DNA of 64,000 bases from an uncultured Draconibacterium sp. (GCF_963677565.1 NZ_OY781981.1:2720001-2784000); one strand, 5' to 3'; positions 15,484 through 25,367 are shown, counted from the stretch's first letter. The notes: generated by a model not told the origin, from the sequence alone. Numbers and translations are program-made.

Positions 15484-18054
15484 TTAATTCACACCTAAAT
15501 GTTTACCAATAACAGCCAGCAACACATCTTTACTAATGGGTTTTCCAACAAAATCGTCGCAGCCGGCCTCAAAAGCTTTTACTTTGTCATCGTCTGATAC
15601 ATAAGCCGTTTGTGCAATAATTTTAATGCCGGGAACTGTGGCTTTTATTTTTTGCGTGGCTATGTAGCCGCTAATGTCGGGTAAGCCAATGTCCATTAAT
15701 ACAAGATCGGGCTTTTTTGACCGGGCCAGTTCAACAGCTTTTTCGCCGTATTCGGTATGCAGCAATATCAACCCTGTTTCCGACAGCATTTTCTTAATCA
15801 GGTGTGTGTTGGCCAGGTTATCTTCTACCAGTAAAATAGTTTGTTTTCCGAAATTGTATGATTTTTCACCGGCTTCTGATAGTTTTTCTGTTTTTTCATT
15901 TTTTCCGTTAACATATGGAATTGTAAAGTAGAAGGTTGTTCTTCCGGCTTTACCTGAGGCCGAATCCTCCTGTTCCGATATTAGCCATATTTTACCATCA
16001 AGCAAATTAAGCAGCCCTTTTACAATAGATAGCCCGAGGCCCGTTCCTCCATATGTGTTTTTTTGATTGTAATGTAATTGTGTAAATCGTTCGAAGATTG
16101 CGTCTTGTTTTTCGCGTGGAATTCCCGAACCTGTGTCGTGTACAAAAAACTCCAGTGTTTCGCCGTTCACCACTTTACAGCCAACTTCAATCTTTCCTTT
16201 ATTGGTAAATTTAAAGGCATTGCTGATGAGGTTGGTAAGTATTTGCTGCAACTTCCCTTTATCTGTTATAATAGTATTGTTGGGCTGCAGAAAAGGTTTC
16301 AGCGTAAAATCAATGTGTTGTTTATCAATGTGTTGTTTGTATACGTTAAAAAAGCTGTGTAATTCATCGAACAAATCGTTTAGCTTGAAAGTCTCTTTTT
16401 TTATCGGCAACTGACCCGATTCAATTTTTGCAATGTCGAGTATGTCTTCAATAATTTTCAGCAGGTTGTTACAACTTTGATTAATAATGGCCGAAAACTG
16501 TTCCAATTGCGGTTTGTTGTCATAAAAATCAACCATTAACGAAGAAAAACCCATTATGGCATTCATTGGTGTTCTGATCTCATGGCTCATATTCTGCAAG
16601 AATGCTGATTTTAGGTTATTGTTTTCTTCTGCCTGTTCTTTTGCCACAATTAAAGCCTGTTCTGCCTTTTTACGTTCCGTAATATCGTGAATTACGGAGT
16701 GGAAAACGATTTTGTTGTTAATTTCAATTTTACTGCTGAAAACTTCAACGTCGCGAATTTCTTTATTATGTAAGCGATGCCTGAACTCAAACCGGATATT
16801 TCCTTTTTGAAGCAGATGCTCAATATTTTTATTTAGTTCTTCTTTTGGTAAGGTATTGATTTGGTTAATGGTCATTTGTCGAAGTTCTTCTCTGCTCCAA
16901 CCGTAAAATTTGCATGCCGATTTATTCGCATCGATAATTTGCGAAGTTTCCCCATTGATTAATAATTTTATTGCAGCATGATCTTCAAATAGCTTTCTGA
17001 ATTTTTCTTCGCTTTTTTGCAGTGTTTCTTCGACCTTTCGTCTTCTCGAAACTTCTTTTAAAACATTTCTGACTTTTACCAGCGAATAAAAATAAAATGC
17101 CAGTGCTATTAGCAGAAGAAAAAATGCAATAAACGAGTGATTACGGAACCGGGTAAGGGCATTATAAATATCGGCCTCGCGTGATGAGATAAGAATTGTC
17201 CAGTAAGTATTACCAAGAGGAGTGCGATAAAAGGTAATATATTGTTCGCCAACTAAAGATTTTCCGATACTGTCTCCGGAATCATGAAAATTTTTAATTA
17301 TACCGTTGCTATTACTGCCAATGGTTGCTAATAGCTTTTGTGCTTCATTTTCGCGTTGTGTGTTATCAATAAAACTCCTTCCGGTGTGTTCTTCTGCGGA
17401 GCAATAGATTTCTGTTCCATTTTCACTTAACAACCAGGTTTGGCTTGTTCCTCTGGTTTTTATATTGCCGAGATATAGTTTTCCCAGTTCATTCATTGGT
17501 ATAAGAATAGCAAGACTGCCGGCAAATGTTGAATCTTTAAAAACCGGATAATGATAGGCAATACTAAGATACCCCTGAACAGCCATAAAAACATCGCTGA
17601 TCACTGGTTTATGAGTTTTCATTACCTGATTGACATGATCCTGATAGGATATATCATTCCCGATTACTGATTGGTTGGACGGATAGGTTGACAGAATTTT
17701 GCCAGAGGAATCGATTCTGGTTATTGCTGACAGAATATCGCCATGTGCGATGAAATAATCCTGCAATATTTTTTCACTGTTTTCTGTTGCATTAATTACA
17801 TCTTCAAGAGAAGACAGAAATAACAAATCGGCTTCCGAGTCTTTAAAAAAAGAGGTAATACCCATTGACGCGGTGCGGGCCAGAATTAGTTGTTCATTAT
17901 TAAATTCGGTTATTGTGGTAATTTTTATATTGCGGTAAACCAGAAAGAAAACAATGGAGAATAATGTTACCAGAATGGGAATAAACAGGTAGCGCAAAAG
18001 TGTTCTTATTTTTGTGATTAACGCGTAACGCATGGCTTCTGTATAAATACCCAT
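15484..18054 (-). CDS. Hybrid sensor histidine kinase (dCache-PAS-HisKA-HATPase-REC)
   Basis: This 856-residue inner-membrane kinase has a membrane helix at about 22-40, a periplasmic dCache-type sensor (about 45-300) and a second helix at 305-324. A PAS domain spans about 345-460. HisKA has SHEIRTPMNAIMGF (H491), and HATPase has LTNLISNAFKFT, DTGSGIP and GTGLGLSI. A C-terminal receiver holds VLMDIGLP (D788). It senses an extracytoplasmic small molecule and phosphorylates its own receiver; the output protein is not encoded here. An ATG at 18033 is an alternative start. It follows two GH92 genes on the same strand after 200 bases, so a link to glycan sensing is possible but unproven. Confidence 0.9.
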   Translation of the reverse strand: MGIYTEAMRYALITKIRTLLRYLFIPILVTLFSIVFFLVYRNIKITTITEFNNEQLILARTASMGITSFFKDSEADLLFLSSLEDVINATENSEKILQDYFIAHGDILSAITRIDSSGKILSTYPSNQSVIGNDISYQDHVNQVMKTHKPVISDVFMAVQGYLSIAYHYPVFKDSTFAGSLAILIPMNELGKLYLGNIKTRGTSQTWLLSENGTEIYCSAEEHTGRSFIDNTQRENEAQKLLATIGSNSNGIIKNFHDSGDSIGKSLVGEQYITFYRTPLGNTYWTILISSREADIYNALTRFRNHSFIAFFLLLIALAFYFYSLVKVRNVLKEVSRRRKVEETLQKSEEKFRKLFEDHAAIKLLINGETSQIIDANKSACKFYGWSREELRQMTINQINTLPKEELNKNIEHLLQKGNIRFEFRHRLHNKEIRDVEVFSSKIEINNKIVFHSVIHDITERKKAEQALIVAKEQAEENNNLKSAFLQNMSHEIRTPMNAIMGFSSLMVDFYDNKPQLEQFSAIINQSCNNLLKIIEDILDIAKIESGQLPIKKETFKLNDLFDELHSFFNVYKQHIDKQHIDFTLKPFLQPNNTIITDKGKLQQILTNLISNAFKFTNKGKIEVGCKVVNGETLEFFVHDTGSGIPREKQDAIFERFTQLHYNQKNTYGGTGLGLSIVKGLLNLLDGKIWLISEQEDSASGKAGRTTFYFTIPYVNGKNEKTEKLSEAGEKSYNFGKQTILLVEDNLANTHLIKKMLSETGLILLHTEYGEKAVELARSKKPDLVLMDIGLPDISGYIATQKIKATVPGIKIIAQTAYVSDDDKVKAFEAGCDDFVGKPISKDVLLAVIGKHLGVN

Positions 18055-18128
18055 CGCTAATCAATTACAATGGGTAAAGGGTTGCTATTTAGCTTAAAAC
18101 TATATAGAATAATTAATGTAAACAACAA

Positions 18129-18136
18129 CAAACATA
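18129..18136 (-). promoter_or_regulatory. Candidate -7 box of the hybrid kinase
   Basis: TATGTTTG on the minus strand (TAnnTTTG), 75 bases upstream of the kinase start. No convincing -33 element is seen, so support is weak. Confidence 0.35.
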
Positions 18137-18255
18137 AAAATTTTGTTTAATTCAGATTTTGTTAAACTAATTTATGCATCACGAATTCTATTTTTATTTT
18201 ATGAAGCTAGAACTTAAACAGATTTTAATATTAAAAGAGATAAGACCGATAGAAG

Positions 18256-20448
18256 TTATTTTAATACATTTATCATATCAAACACGAGCTCGCCGCCTTC
18301 AATAATTTGTTGATGCGTAATGAAATTATTCTTTAAAATACGTCCATTCAGTTTAACCGATTTAACATACACATTTTCAGGTTTGTTGTTTTTGGCTGTA
18401 ACAGTAAAAGTTTTACCGTTTGGCAGGTTGATTACAGCTTCATCAAGAGACGGACTACCCAGATAATAGATTCCGTTAGCAGGATTTACCGGATAAAATC
18501 CCAAGCTAGCAAAAACGTACCATGCCGACATTTGTCCGCAGTCTTCGTTGCCGCAATAACCATCAGGTTTATTCGAGTATTGTGTGTCGATAATTTCACG
18601 CACGTATTTTTGTCCTTTTTCCGGAGTGTCGGTAAAATTGTACAGGAACGGAACATGATGGCTGGGCTCATTTCCGTGAGCATATTGACCGATCATTCCG
18701 GTGCTGAAAATTGGTAGTTCATCTTCGGCAGAAGGGTAATAGGTAAACATACTGTCGAGTAATTCGGTGAAGCGCTCTTTTCCCATCAAATCGCGAAAAC
18801 CTTTAATATTATGCTGCGCCGCAAACAGGTAATGCCAGGCATTGCTTTCGCAGTACACATTGGTATATTCTTTTGAAACGAAAGGCTCCAAAAAGTTGCC
18901 TTCCACATCTTTTGCACGAAAGAAATTGGTTTTTTCGTCGTACAGGTTGTTCCAGTTATCGGCTCGTTGCGCGAACAGCTCGTAATCCTGCTCTTTGCCC
19001 AAAGCTTTGGCAAATTGCGCAATGCACCAGTCATCGTAAGCATATTCAAGTGTTTTTGATACCGACCAGTTTTCGCCCTCTTCGTTAAACGGAACATAGC
19101 CGTATTCTCGGTACAATTCCATTTCCTCAGTTTTATTCATCCCCGAGGCGCGGCAAGCTGCATAAGCTTGTTCTGCGTCCATCGGCAGTCCTTTAAAATA
19201 TGCGTCAACAATCACAGGAACGGCGTGGTAACCGATCATCATATTGGTTTCGTTTCCGGCCATTGACCAAACAGGTAACAATCCGGTTTCATCGTAATGC
19301 GCCAGCATCGATTGGATCATATTCTGCACTTCATTGGGGCAAACAATCGTATAAAGCGGGTGGGCTGCACGGTAAGTATCCCACAGCGAAAAAGTGTCGT
19401 AGCGTTTAAAACCTTTGGCAACTTGTGGCTTTTGATCTGCTCCTTTATACGCGCCGTCAACATCGCTTAACAAACTTGGTGTTAGAAAAAGGTGATAGAA
19501 ATTCGTGTAAAATACTTCCTTTTGGTAATCGCTTCCTTCAATTTTTATGCTTGCCAGTTGTTCCTCCCATTTTTTATCAGCTTCAGTGCGCACTGCATCA
19601 AAATCCCAATGATTGAGTTCTGCCTGCAAATTTTTGCGCGCTCCCTCAACCGATGAGGACGACAGCGATATTTTTACCAAAATCTGCTCGCCTTCTGTTG
19701 TCTTGAATGTGGTTTCGAAACGTGCATTCTTCCCGCCAACTTCTGAATTATTTTGTAAATCGGCTTCAGGAGTTAGTACAATATTTTCAAATGGTTTTGA
19801 GAATTCAGCAACAAAAAACATATGTTGCACCTTTGCCCAACCCGTTGATTTGCGGACACCCGAAATCGTATGGTCGTTTTCAATTTTTATCGTTGTTTCT
19901 GTGGGTGCGTCCCAGTTTAGGGCGTAACCCAAATCAAGGATAATTTTGCTTTCTGCATTCTCCGGAAAAGTGTAGCGATGCATTCCAACACGCTCGGTAG
20001 TGGTCAGTTCTGCTTCAATTTCCGAGCTTTCCAACATTACTTTATAATAACCCGGCGAGGCCTCTTCATTCTCGTGACTGAATTTGGAGTAGGGACGATA
20101 AGCCTTTTGATCGGGCCACAAATCGTCGGTAAAACGCGAGTTGGTCGGAAACAACAACAGGTCGTACATATCTCCGGCACCGGTACCGCTTAAATGGGTG
20201 TGGCTAAAACCTGCAATTGTTGAGTCGGGCCAAAAATAACCGGCAATTCGATCCCATCCGCCAATTCCATTATCCGGACTGAGTTGCACCATCCCAAACG
20301 GTACAACAGCTCCAGGGTAAGTATTTCCCGGCCCGTCGGTGCCTACAAAAGTGTTCACATATTGGGTAAGTTTCTCGGTCTTTGGTGCTTCCTTTTTTGT
20401 GCAGGCAGATAGAGCTATTGCCAATAGTAGTATCGATAGTTGTTTCAT
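18256..20448 (-). CDS. GH92 alpha-mannosidase, lipoprotein
   Basis: This 730-residue lipoprotein (signal ending ALSAC, Cys16) is a calcium-dependent GH92 exo-alpha-mannosidase. Family marks are the N-terminal YVNTFVGTDGPGNTYPGAVVPFG, HLSGTGAGD, the SLWDTYRAAHPL segment, GNEPSHHVPFLYNF, and the catalytic region CGNEDCGQMSAWYVFASLGFYPV with the general-base Asp. It would trim mannose from host or yeast-type glycans outside the cell. It is downstream of a second GH92 in the same direction (102-base gap carrying a palindromic repeat), so they probably share a transcript. The GNEPSHH region differs from the paralogue, suggesting different linkage preference. Confidence 0.94.
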   Translation of the reverse strand: MKQLSILLLAIALSACTKKEAPKTEKLTQYVNTFVGTDGPGNTYPGAVVPFGMVQLSPDNGIGGWDRIAGYFWPDSTIAGFSHTHLSGTGAGDMYDLLLFPTNSRFTDDLWPDQKAYRPYSKFSHENEEASPGYYKVMLESSEIEAELTTTERVGMHRYTFPENAESKIILDLGYALNWDAPTETTIKIENDHTISGVRKSTGWAKVQHMFFVAEFSKPFENIVLTPEADLQNNSEVGGKNARFETTFKTTEGEQILVKISLSSSSVEGARKNLQAELNHWDFDAVRTEADKKWEEQLASIKIEGSDYQKEVFYTNFYHLFLTPSLLSDVDGAYKGADQKPQVAKGFKRYDTFSLWDTYRAAHPLYTIVCPNEVQNMIQSMLAHYDETGLLPVWSMAGNETNMMIGYHAVPVIVDAYFKGLPMDAEQAYAACRASGMNKTEEMELYREYGYVPFNEEGENWSVSKTLEYAYDDWCIAQFAKALGKEQDYELFAQRADNWNNLYDEKTNFFRAKDVEGNFLEPFVSKEYTNVYCESNAWHYLFAAQHNIKGFRDLMGKERFTELLDSMFTYYPSAEDELPIFSTGMIGQYAHGNEPSHHVPFLYNFTDTPEKGQKYVREIIDTQYSNKPDGYCGNEDCGQMSAWYVFASLGFYPVNPANGIYYLGSPSLDEAVINLPNGKTFTVTAKNNKPENVYVKSVKLNGRILKNNFITHQQIIEGGELVFDMINVLK

Positions 20449-20461
20449 TGTTTCTGTTTTT

Positions 20462-20543
20462 CTGTCATTTCGACGATCCCGAAATTTCGGGAGAGGAGAA
20501 ATCGGTTACAGATTTCTCAGTCGTTCCTCCTTCGAAATGACAG
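20462..20543. repeat. GTCATTTCGA-type palindromic repeat, copy 1
   Basis: The ends CTGTCATTTCGA (20462-20473) and TCGAAATGACAG (20532-20543) are perfect complements. The inside has GAGGAGAAATC and GATTTCTC. The same design occurs at 39484-39558. It sits between the two GH92 genes. Confidence 0.8.
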
Positions 20544-20550
20544 GTGAATG

Positions 20551-22788
20551 TTACTGCTTGATCTCCAAAACGCCACCTTTAACCAAATCGGCATGGTTGA
20601 TGAAGAACGATTTTTGCTTTTTACCGTTTAGTGAAATGTTTTTTATTTTATCGCCGTAGCCGGACTTTTTTATCACAAGCGCTTCTCCCGGATAAAAATT
20701 CTGATCCAGCTGAATTTTCACTTCATCGAAAACGGGCGATGCGATGACATAATTCATGTCGCCCGGCAAAACAGGGTAAATTCCCATCATGGAATAAACA
20801 ATCCAGGTCGACATGGTTCCGGTGTCGTCGTTACCCGGCAATCCATCAGGCGCATTTTTGAAGTAGGTAGCCATTAAACGATTCAGTTCTTTTTGGGTGC
20901 GCCACTCTTCGCCTTTTACGTAGTTAAAAAGCCACGGATAATGAATATCCGGTTCGTTGGCCATATCAAAATGACCATCATCGAAAATGGCCTGCAACTT
21001 TTTTACAAATTCTTTTTTGCCGCCGTTTAAGGCGATCATTCCATCCATATCGTGGTGAGCGCAAAAAGTGTATTGGTAAGCATTTCCTTCGTGGAATCCC
21101 GGACTTGGCTCGAAATTCTCTCCCTGTCGTGGATTAAAATCGGGCATAAATTCGCCGTTCTCCAGTTTCGGACGGATAATTCCAAACTCCTTGTCGTAAT
21201 AATTTTTGTAGCCTTTTGATTGTTTCAGAAAACGTTCGTAATCGTCGTTTTTACCCAATTCTTTAGCCAGTTGTGCCAGGTTCCAGTCGGCGATGTAATA
21301 TTCCAGAGCATGCGACACCGAATTGTCGTACTTCTCCATTAGCGGCACATAACCATGCGAGATATAATGGTCGATATCCGGGCGGATTTTGTTTTCAGGG
21401 CCGGGAGTGGTTGCCGATTTGTACATCGCCTCGTAGGCTTTATCGATATCAAAATCGCGTATTCCACGAAACCAGGTGTCAACAATTACCGGTAGTGCCG
21501 GATCGCCTTCCATAACATGGGTTTCGGTGCTGTTTAGTTCCCAGCGAGGTAACCAGCCACTCTCTTCATACATTTCAATCATCGATTGTACAACATTTAA
21601 TTGCTGCTGCGGGAAAGCCAGACTCATAAACGGATGCAAATTACGGTAAGTATCCCAGAGAGAAAAGGTAGTGTAGCGCTCGCCGTTCGGGTGGGTTTTT
21701 ATCTCGAACGATTCCATTGCCGGATATTGACCGTTTACATCGCTTAAAATATTCGGGTGAATTTGGATGTGGTACAAACCGGTGTAAAAAACCGTTTTCT
21801 GATCATCTGTTCCGCCTTTCACCGTAATGGTCGACAGCGCTTCATTCCATTTCTCTTCGGCCTGTATACGAGTGGCTTCAAAATTAAATTTTTTCGATTC
21901 GAAGTTTAAATTCAACCGGGCGTTTTCGATACTCACGTATGAAATTCCAACTTCAACCAGAATTTCTTCGTTGGCGGTAGTGTTGAAAGTAAACCAGCTT
22001 CCAATGCTGTCGCCTGCCATTTCTGCCTTGAAATTTTTGTAGTATTTTATCTTATCGCTGGTTGCCGACCAAGCTGCTTCAGGTCCCATTTTTGGCATTT
22101 TCTTCCAAACGCCAAATTCCTCGGCCGGTTTGCTAAAACGTGCTACAAAATAAACGGGGCGTTCGGTGCCATCGTTGTAACAGAAAGTACCTGTCATGCG
22201 CCAACCTTCAATTTCCTGGTTGTTTACAATTTTTATTGATGCGCCGCTTTCGTTGGTCAGTCCGTTGCCAAGGTCTATCAATATATTCGATTGCCCGGCC
22301 GGAAAGGTAAAGCGGCTGATTCCTGTGCGTTCCGTTGCCGAAACTTCTGTATTGATATTGTATTTATTCAGGAAGGAAGAATAGTAACCGGGGTGCGCCA
22401 CCTGCTCACTCATTTCTGAGCCGTATTCGCGGTGATTGCCGTTAACGTCGCCGGTTGTTGGCATTAAAAGAATCACTCCCAATTCGGGGCAGCCAACACC
22501 ACTGAGGTTGACATGCGAGTAGCCTGTAAAATATTTATTGTCCCACGAATAAGGCGTCGACCACCAGCCATCGTCTTTGTCGCGCGTATTTAATGGCGAA
22601 TTGCCACTAACGTTAAAAGGCACCACCGAAACCATTCCGCGCGGAACCACTGCTCCGGGATTGGTTGTTCCGTAGTTGGTTGTCCCGATAAAAGGATTTA
22701 CCCAATCTGCCGGACTTTGCGCCGAAACTGCGAAGGCGCAAAATAAGAATGTGAACAATTGGAGGGATATCTTTTTTAGATTATTCAT
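20551..22788 (-). CDS. GH92 alpha-mannosidase, secreted
   Basis: This 745-residue GH92 enzyme has a type I signal peptide (cut after AVSAQ). It has WVNPFIGTTNYGTTNPGAVVPRG, HVNLSGVGCPELG, TTFSLWDTYRNLHPFMSL, ANEPDIHYPWLFNY and the catalytic GNDDTGTMSTWIVYSMMGIYPV. The start at 22788 is chosen over an upstream ATG at 22836, because the extension has no signal-like character and a TATATTTG -7 box lies inside it. It probably trims alpha-mannosides. It differs from its downstream paralogue in the substrate-pocket motif (ANEPDIH against GNEPSHH). A GH18 gene is divergent from it. Confidence 0.93.
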   Translation of the reverse strand: MNNLKKISLQLFTFLFCAFAVSAQSPADWVNPFIGTTNYGTTNPGAVVPRGMVSVVPFNVSGNSPLNTRDKDDGWWSTPYSWDNKYFTGYSHVNLSGVGCPELGVILLMPTTGDVNGNHREYGSEMSEQVAHPGYYSSFLNKYNINTEVSATERTGISRFTFPAGQSNILIDLGNGLTNESGASIKIVNNQEIEGWRMTGTFCYNDGTERPVYFVARFSKPAEEFGVWKKMPKMGPEAAWSATSDKIKYYKNFKAEMAGDSIGSWFTFNTTANEEILVEVGISYVSIENARLNLNFESKKFNFEATRIQAEEKWNEALSTITVKGGTDDQKTVFYTGLYHIQIHPNILSDVNGQYPAMESFEIKTHPNGERYTTFSLWDTYRNLHPFMSLAFPQQQLNVVQSMIEMYEESGWLPRWELNSTETHVMEGDPALPVIVDTWFRGIRDFDIDKAYEAMYKSATTPGPENKIRPDIDHYISHGYVPLMEKYDNSVSHALEYYIADWNLAQLAKELGKNDDYERFLKQSKGYKNYYDKEFGIIRPKLENGEFMPDFNPRQGENFEPSPGFHEGNAYQYTFCAHHDMDGMIALNGGKKEFVKKLQAIFDDGHFDMANEPDIHYPWLFNYVKGEEWRTQKELNRLMATYFKNAPDGLPGNDDTGTMSTWIVYSMMGIYPVLPGDMNYVIASPVFDEVKIQLDQNFYPGEALVIKKSGYGDKIKNISLNGKKQKSFFINHADLVKGGVLEIKQ

Positions 22789-22823
22789 TTTGGTGTCGTA
22801 GTTTTTAAATATTTTATAAAGTG

Positions 22824-22831
22824 CAAATATA
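22824..22831 (-). promoter_or_regulatory. Candidate -7 box for the GH92 pair
   Basis: TATATTTG on the minus strand, about 36 bases upstream of the chosen ATG at 22788. Its position would put the transcript start downstream of the alternative ATG at 22836, supporting the shorter start. No clear -33 box. Confidence 0.45.
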
Positions 22832-22871
22832 AACATATCTTTATCCCAATATATCGAAAGCGTAAATTATC

Positions 22872-24071
22872 ATGAATAAGTTAATTACATTTTTAATAGC
22901 CTGTTTGGTTTTTGTTTCCTGCCAATCACAAAAGTCAGTAAAAGAGGAGAACGCAAAGGCGCCGCTCAATATTATGGCCTATTACGTTCCGCGCGATGGT
23001 TACATGCCCGAGGAGTTGCCTTTGGAGCAGTTAACACATATCATTTTTAGCTTTAGCAAAGTTATTGATGGTGAAATGAAGTTTAGAAATGAAGAATCGG
23101 ATGCAATTTTGAAAAAGCTGGTGGCGCAAAAAGAAAAGTACCCGCAGTTAAAAGTAATGATTGCCTGCGGTGGTTGGACTGCCGATGGTTTTTCCGATGC
23201 GGTGTTATCCGAAGAAAGCCGTACAAAATTTATTGCCAGTACTATTGACTTTATCGAAAACTATCAGTTGGATGGCGTAGATATCGACTGGGAATATCCT
23301 GCTATTCCGGCAGGAGGGACAAAAGCACGCCCCGAGGATAAAGAAAATTTTACTCTTTTAATGAAAGGATTGCGAGAAGCCCTGGACCAACTCGACCGTC
23401 CGCAGGTACTAACTTTTGCTTCGGCAGGGTGGAAGCGTTACTATAAAAATGTGGAACTGTTGGAGGTGATGAAATATGTTGATTACATGAATGTAATGAC
23501 CTACGACCAGGCCGGTGGTGCTACAAAATTTGCGACACATCACACGGCATTGGGACACCGTTCGTTAACAGATATTGTAGAAACACCACTTGGTTTGGCT
23601 ATGACGCAGCAAAATGCCGAATTACCCGAAGGTGAAGATTTGTGGGAACCACAATCGGCCGAAGAAATTATTCGGTTTTGTGTTGAAAAGGGAGTTGACC
23701 CGAAGCAGATCGTTATTGGTGCAGCTTTTTACGGCCGCGGATGGAAAGGTGTTCCGCCCACAGATAATGGACTTTATCAACCCAATACGGGCCCAATAAG
23801 CGGTGGAACTTCCTACTCTGTTCTTTTAACCGACTTTGCTGAAGACGATGGTTATGAAAAACACTGGGATCCGGTGGCCAGGGCACCATTTCTTTATAAT
23901 GCTACCGACAGCATATTTGTGACTTATGATGATACTGTATCAGTGAAACTTAAAACACTATATGCGAAAGAAAAAGATTTAGGAGGCATTATGTTTTGGC
24001 AGCTTAGCAGTGATAGTAAAGATGAGGCAAGTTTAATTAAAGCTATATATGAAGAGGTAGTATCTGATTAG
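22872..24071 (+). CDS. GH18 chitinase-like lipoprotein
   Basis: This 399-residue lipoprotein (signal ending VFVSC, Cys17) has a GH18 barrel: ACGGW on strand three, catalytic DGVDIDWEYP (D134, D137, D139, E141), VDYMNVMTYD, GAAFYGRGW and GGIMFWQLSSD on the last strand. All DxxDxDxE residues are present, so it should be active on beta-1,4-GlcNAc links. The sequence is closest in style to chitinases. Divergence from two GH92 mannosidases suggests a shared theme of N-glycan or fungal-wall breakdown, which is inference. A strong terminator follows. Confidence 0.92.
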   Translation: MNKLITFLIACLVFVSCQSQKSVKEENAKAPLNIMAYYVPRDGYMPEELPLEQLTHIIFSFSKVIDGEMKFRNEESDAILKKLVAQKEKYPQLKVMIACGGWTADGFSDAVLSEESRTKFIASTIDFIENYQLDGVDIDWEYPAIPAGGTKARPEDKENFTLLMKGLREALDQLDRPQVLTFASAGWKRYYKNVELLEVMKYVDYMNVMTYDQAGGATKFATHHTALGHRSLTDIVETPLGLAMTQQNAELPEGEDLWEPQSAEEIIRFCVEKGVDPKQIVIGAAFYGRGWKGVPPTDNGLYQPNTGPISGGTSYSVLLTDFAEDDGYEKHWDPVARAPFLYNATDSIFVTYDDTVSVKLKTLYAKEKDLGGIMFWQLSSDSKDEASLIKAIYEEVVSD

Positions 24072-24093
24072 AAAGGAGTAATCGGATCTATAT

Positions 24094-24134
24094 AAAAGCC
24101 ATCTCATCAATTATTTTGTGAGATGGCTTTTTTA
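24094..24134. terminator. Terminator, probably bidirectional
   Basis: A perfect 13-base stem AAAAGCCATCTCA (24094-24106) with TGAGATGGCTTTT (24119-24131), a 12-base loop and a T run, between convergent genes. Confidence 0.92.
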
Positions 24135-24166
24135 TAGATGCCCTACATTGAATTCTTCTGTAATTT

Positions 24167-24631
24167 TTATTGCATAAAACTCACTTCCCAATTACCAGGC
24201 TCGTAAAATTCTATTTCAAAATTATTTATCATTTGCGCCATGCTGTTAAATGGATTGGTGAAATTGTTGGAAGGGCAGAAAAGCGAAAACTTGGCTGGGA
24301 AATTAAGTTGATCAAAGCCCTTTTTTCTCCCTATTTTATAGGGTACTCCATTCGTTGGAGATATTTGTGTCTCTTTGGGTAAGTTTCGCGAACCGTAGGT
24401 TACGCAGAACAATACCTTGTTTCCATTACCTTTTTTAGTAACTATATATTTTAACGTAGGAGCTTTTTTTAGCACCTTATAAGGCACTTTTTCCTCATGC
24501 GAAAGGTCTGAACCGGAATTTTGCCCGGTTACTTGATTTGGAAGTGGTGATGTTTTTGTGGAATCAATTTCCTGTGAATTTGATGTTAAACAAAAAAGAA
24601 TCAGTGGTAAAATAAGTAGTAAAGTTCTCAT
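24167..24631 (-). CDS. Hypothetical secreted protein
   Basis: This 154-residue protein has a clear signal peptide (cut near TSNSQ, about residue 20). A low-complexity polar linker follows (about 21-48, Ser/Thr/Gly/Asn-rich), and then a compact domain of about 105 residues containing two cysteines (FCVTYGSRNLPKETQISPTNG, SLFCPSNNF). I recognise no family. It is monocistronic, convergent with the GH18 gene and divergent from the Crp/Fnr gene. Confidence 0.65.
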   Translation of the reverse strand: MRTLLLILPLILFCLTSNSQEIDSTKTSPLPNQVTGQNSGSDLSHEEKVPYKVLKKAPTLKYIVTKKGNGNKVLFCVTYGSRNLPKETQISPTNGVPYKIGRKKGFDQLNFPAKFSLFCPSNNFTNPFNSMAQMINNFEIEFYEPGNWEVSFMQ

Positions 24632-24663
24632 ATTATGAAGGTTTAAGATTTGTTATGTTAATA

Positions 24664-24671
24664 CAAAAATA
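24664..24671 (-). promoter_or_regulatory. Candidate -7 box of the secreted protein gene
   Basis: TATTTTTG on the minus strand, 33 bases before the ATG at 24631. Placement is good, but no -33 element is visible. Confidence 0.4.
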
Positions 24672-24735
24672 GTGCCAGCTTAACTGAAGAATGATACATT
24701 ATTTGATTTTATTAATTTTACAAGAAATATAATAA

Positions 24736-25311
24736 ATGGAAGATTTTTCTACACTGTATTCATATTTCGAAAAAATAGGTAAGCGCGAGCTGACTGACGC
24801 TGAAAAAAACGAGATCGTATCGGTTTTCAGAAAAGAAACGTTTAAAAAGAAACAACGAATCTTTAATGCCGGCGAAAAAAATACGCGTCATTATTACATC
24901 GAAGAAGGATTGCTTCGCATGTACATTATCGACCAGAGCGGAAAAGAGTTTAACCTGCTTTTTGGCAAGGAGCGGCAATGGCTGGGCGATTTAGGGACTC
25001 CGGCTACTACAGCATACTATTTGGAGGCTGTGGAGAAAACTACTGTGTTTTCGATTTCAGAGGAGTCTTTCGCTACAATAATGGGCAAGTACGCCGAACT
25101 AGGTACTAATATCCGGCGCTCCTATATCTTCCTGCAAAAACGCTTTGTTTCCATTCTTTCAAAAACAGCTGAAGAGAATTACGATCAGCTTTTAGAGAAC
25201 GATCCCGACCTTGTTCAGCGCCTTCCGCAATACCATATTTCATCTTATCTGGGGGTAACTCCGGTGTTTTTAAGTAAGATAATTGCCAAAAAAGCAAGAA
25301 AAAGAGACTAA
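24736..25311 (+). CDS. Crp/Fnr family transcriptional regulator
   Basis: This 191-residue protein has a cyclic-nucleotide-binding-like barrel (about 25-120; KKQRIFNAGEKNTRHYYIEEGLLRMY) and a short C-terminal helix-turn-helix (YHISSYLGVTPVFLSKIIAK). The C-terminal half follows the shortened Bacteroidota pattern with ENDPDLVQRLPQYHISSYLGV. The effector is unknown; it lacks the cysteines of an iron-sulfur Fnr. It stands 98 bases before yceI in the same direction, with pirin and nitroreductase genes after, so it probably controls that stress-type set. Confidence 0.88.
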   Translation: MEDFSTLYSYFEKIGKRELTDAEKNEIVSVFRKETFKKKQRIFNAGEKNTRHYYIEEGLLRMYIIDQSGKEFNLLFGKERQWLGDLGTPATTAYYLEAVEKTTVFSISEESFATIMGKYAELGTNIRRSYIFLQKRFVSILSKTAEENYDQLLENDPDLVQRLPQYHISSYLGVTPVFLSKIIAKKARKRD

Positions 25312-25359
25312 AAAGTGTTTTTCTTAAACTAGTTTATTTTTTTTGTATTCAATACCCCG

Positions 25360-25367
25360 TATGTTTG
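25360..25367 (+). promoter_or_regulatory. Candidate -7 box of yceI
   Basis: TATGTTTG (TAnnTTTG), 43 bases upstream of the yceI ATG. A T-rich stretch lies at the -33 position. Confidence 0.45.

Noticed and set aside
22789..22836. 16-residue N-terminal extension of the second GH92
   Set aside because: It overlaps a -7 box and lacks a usable signal peptide start; the ATG at 22788 gives a normal signal.
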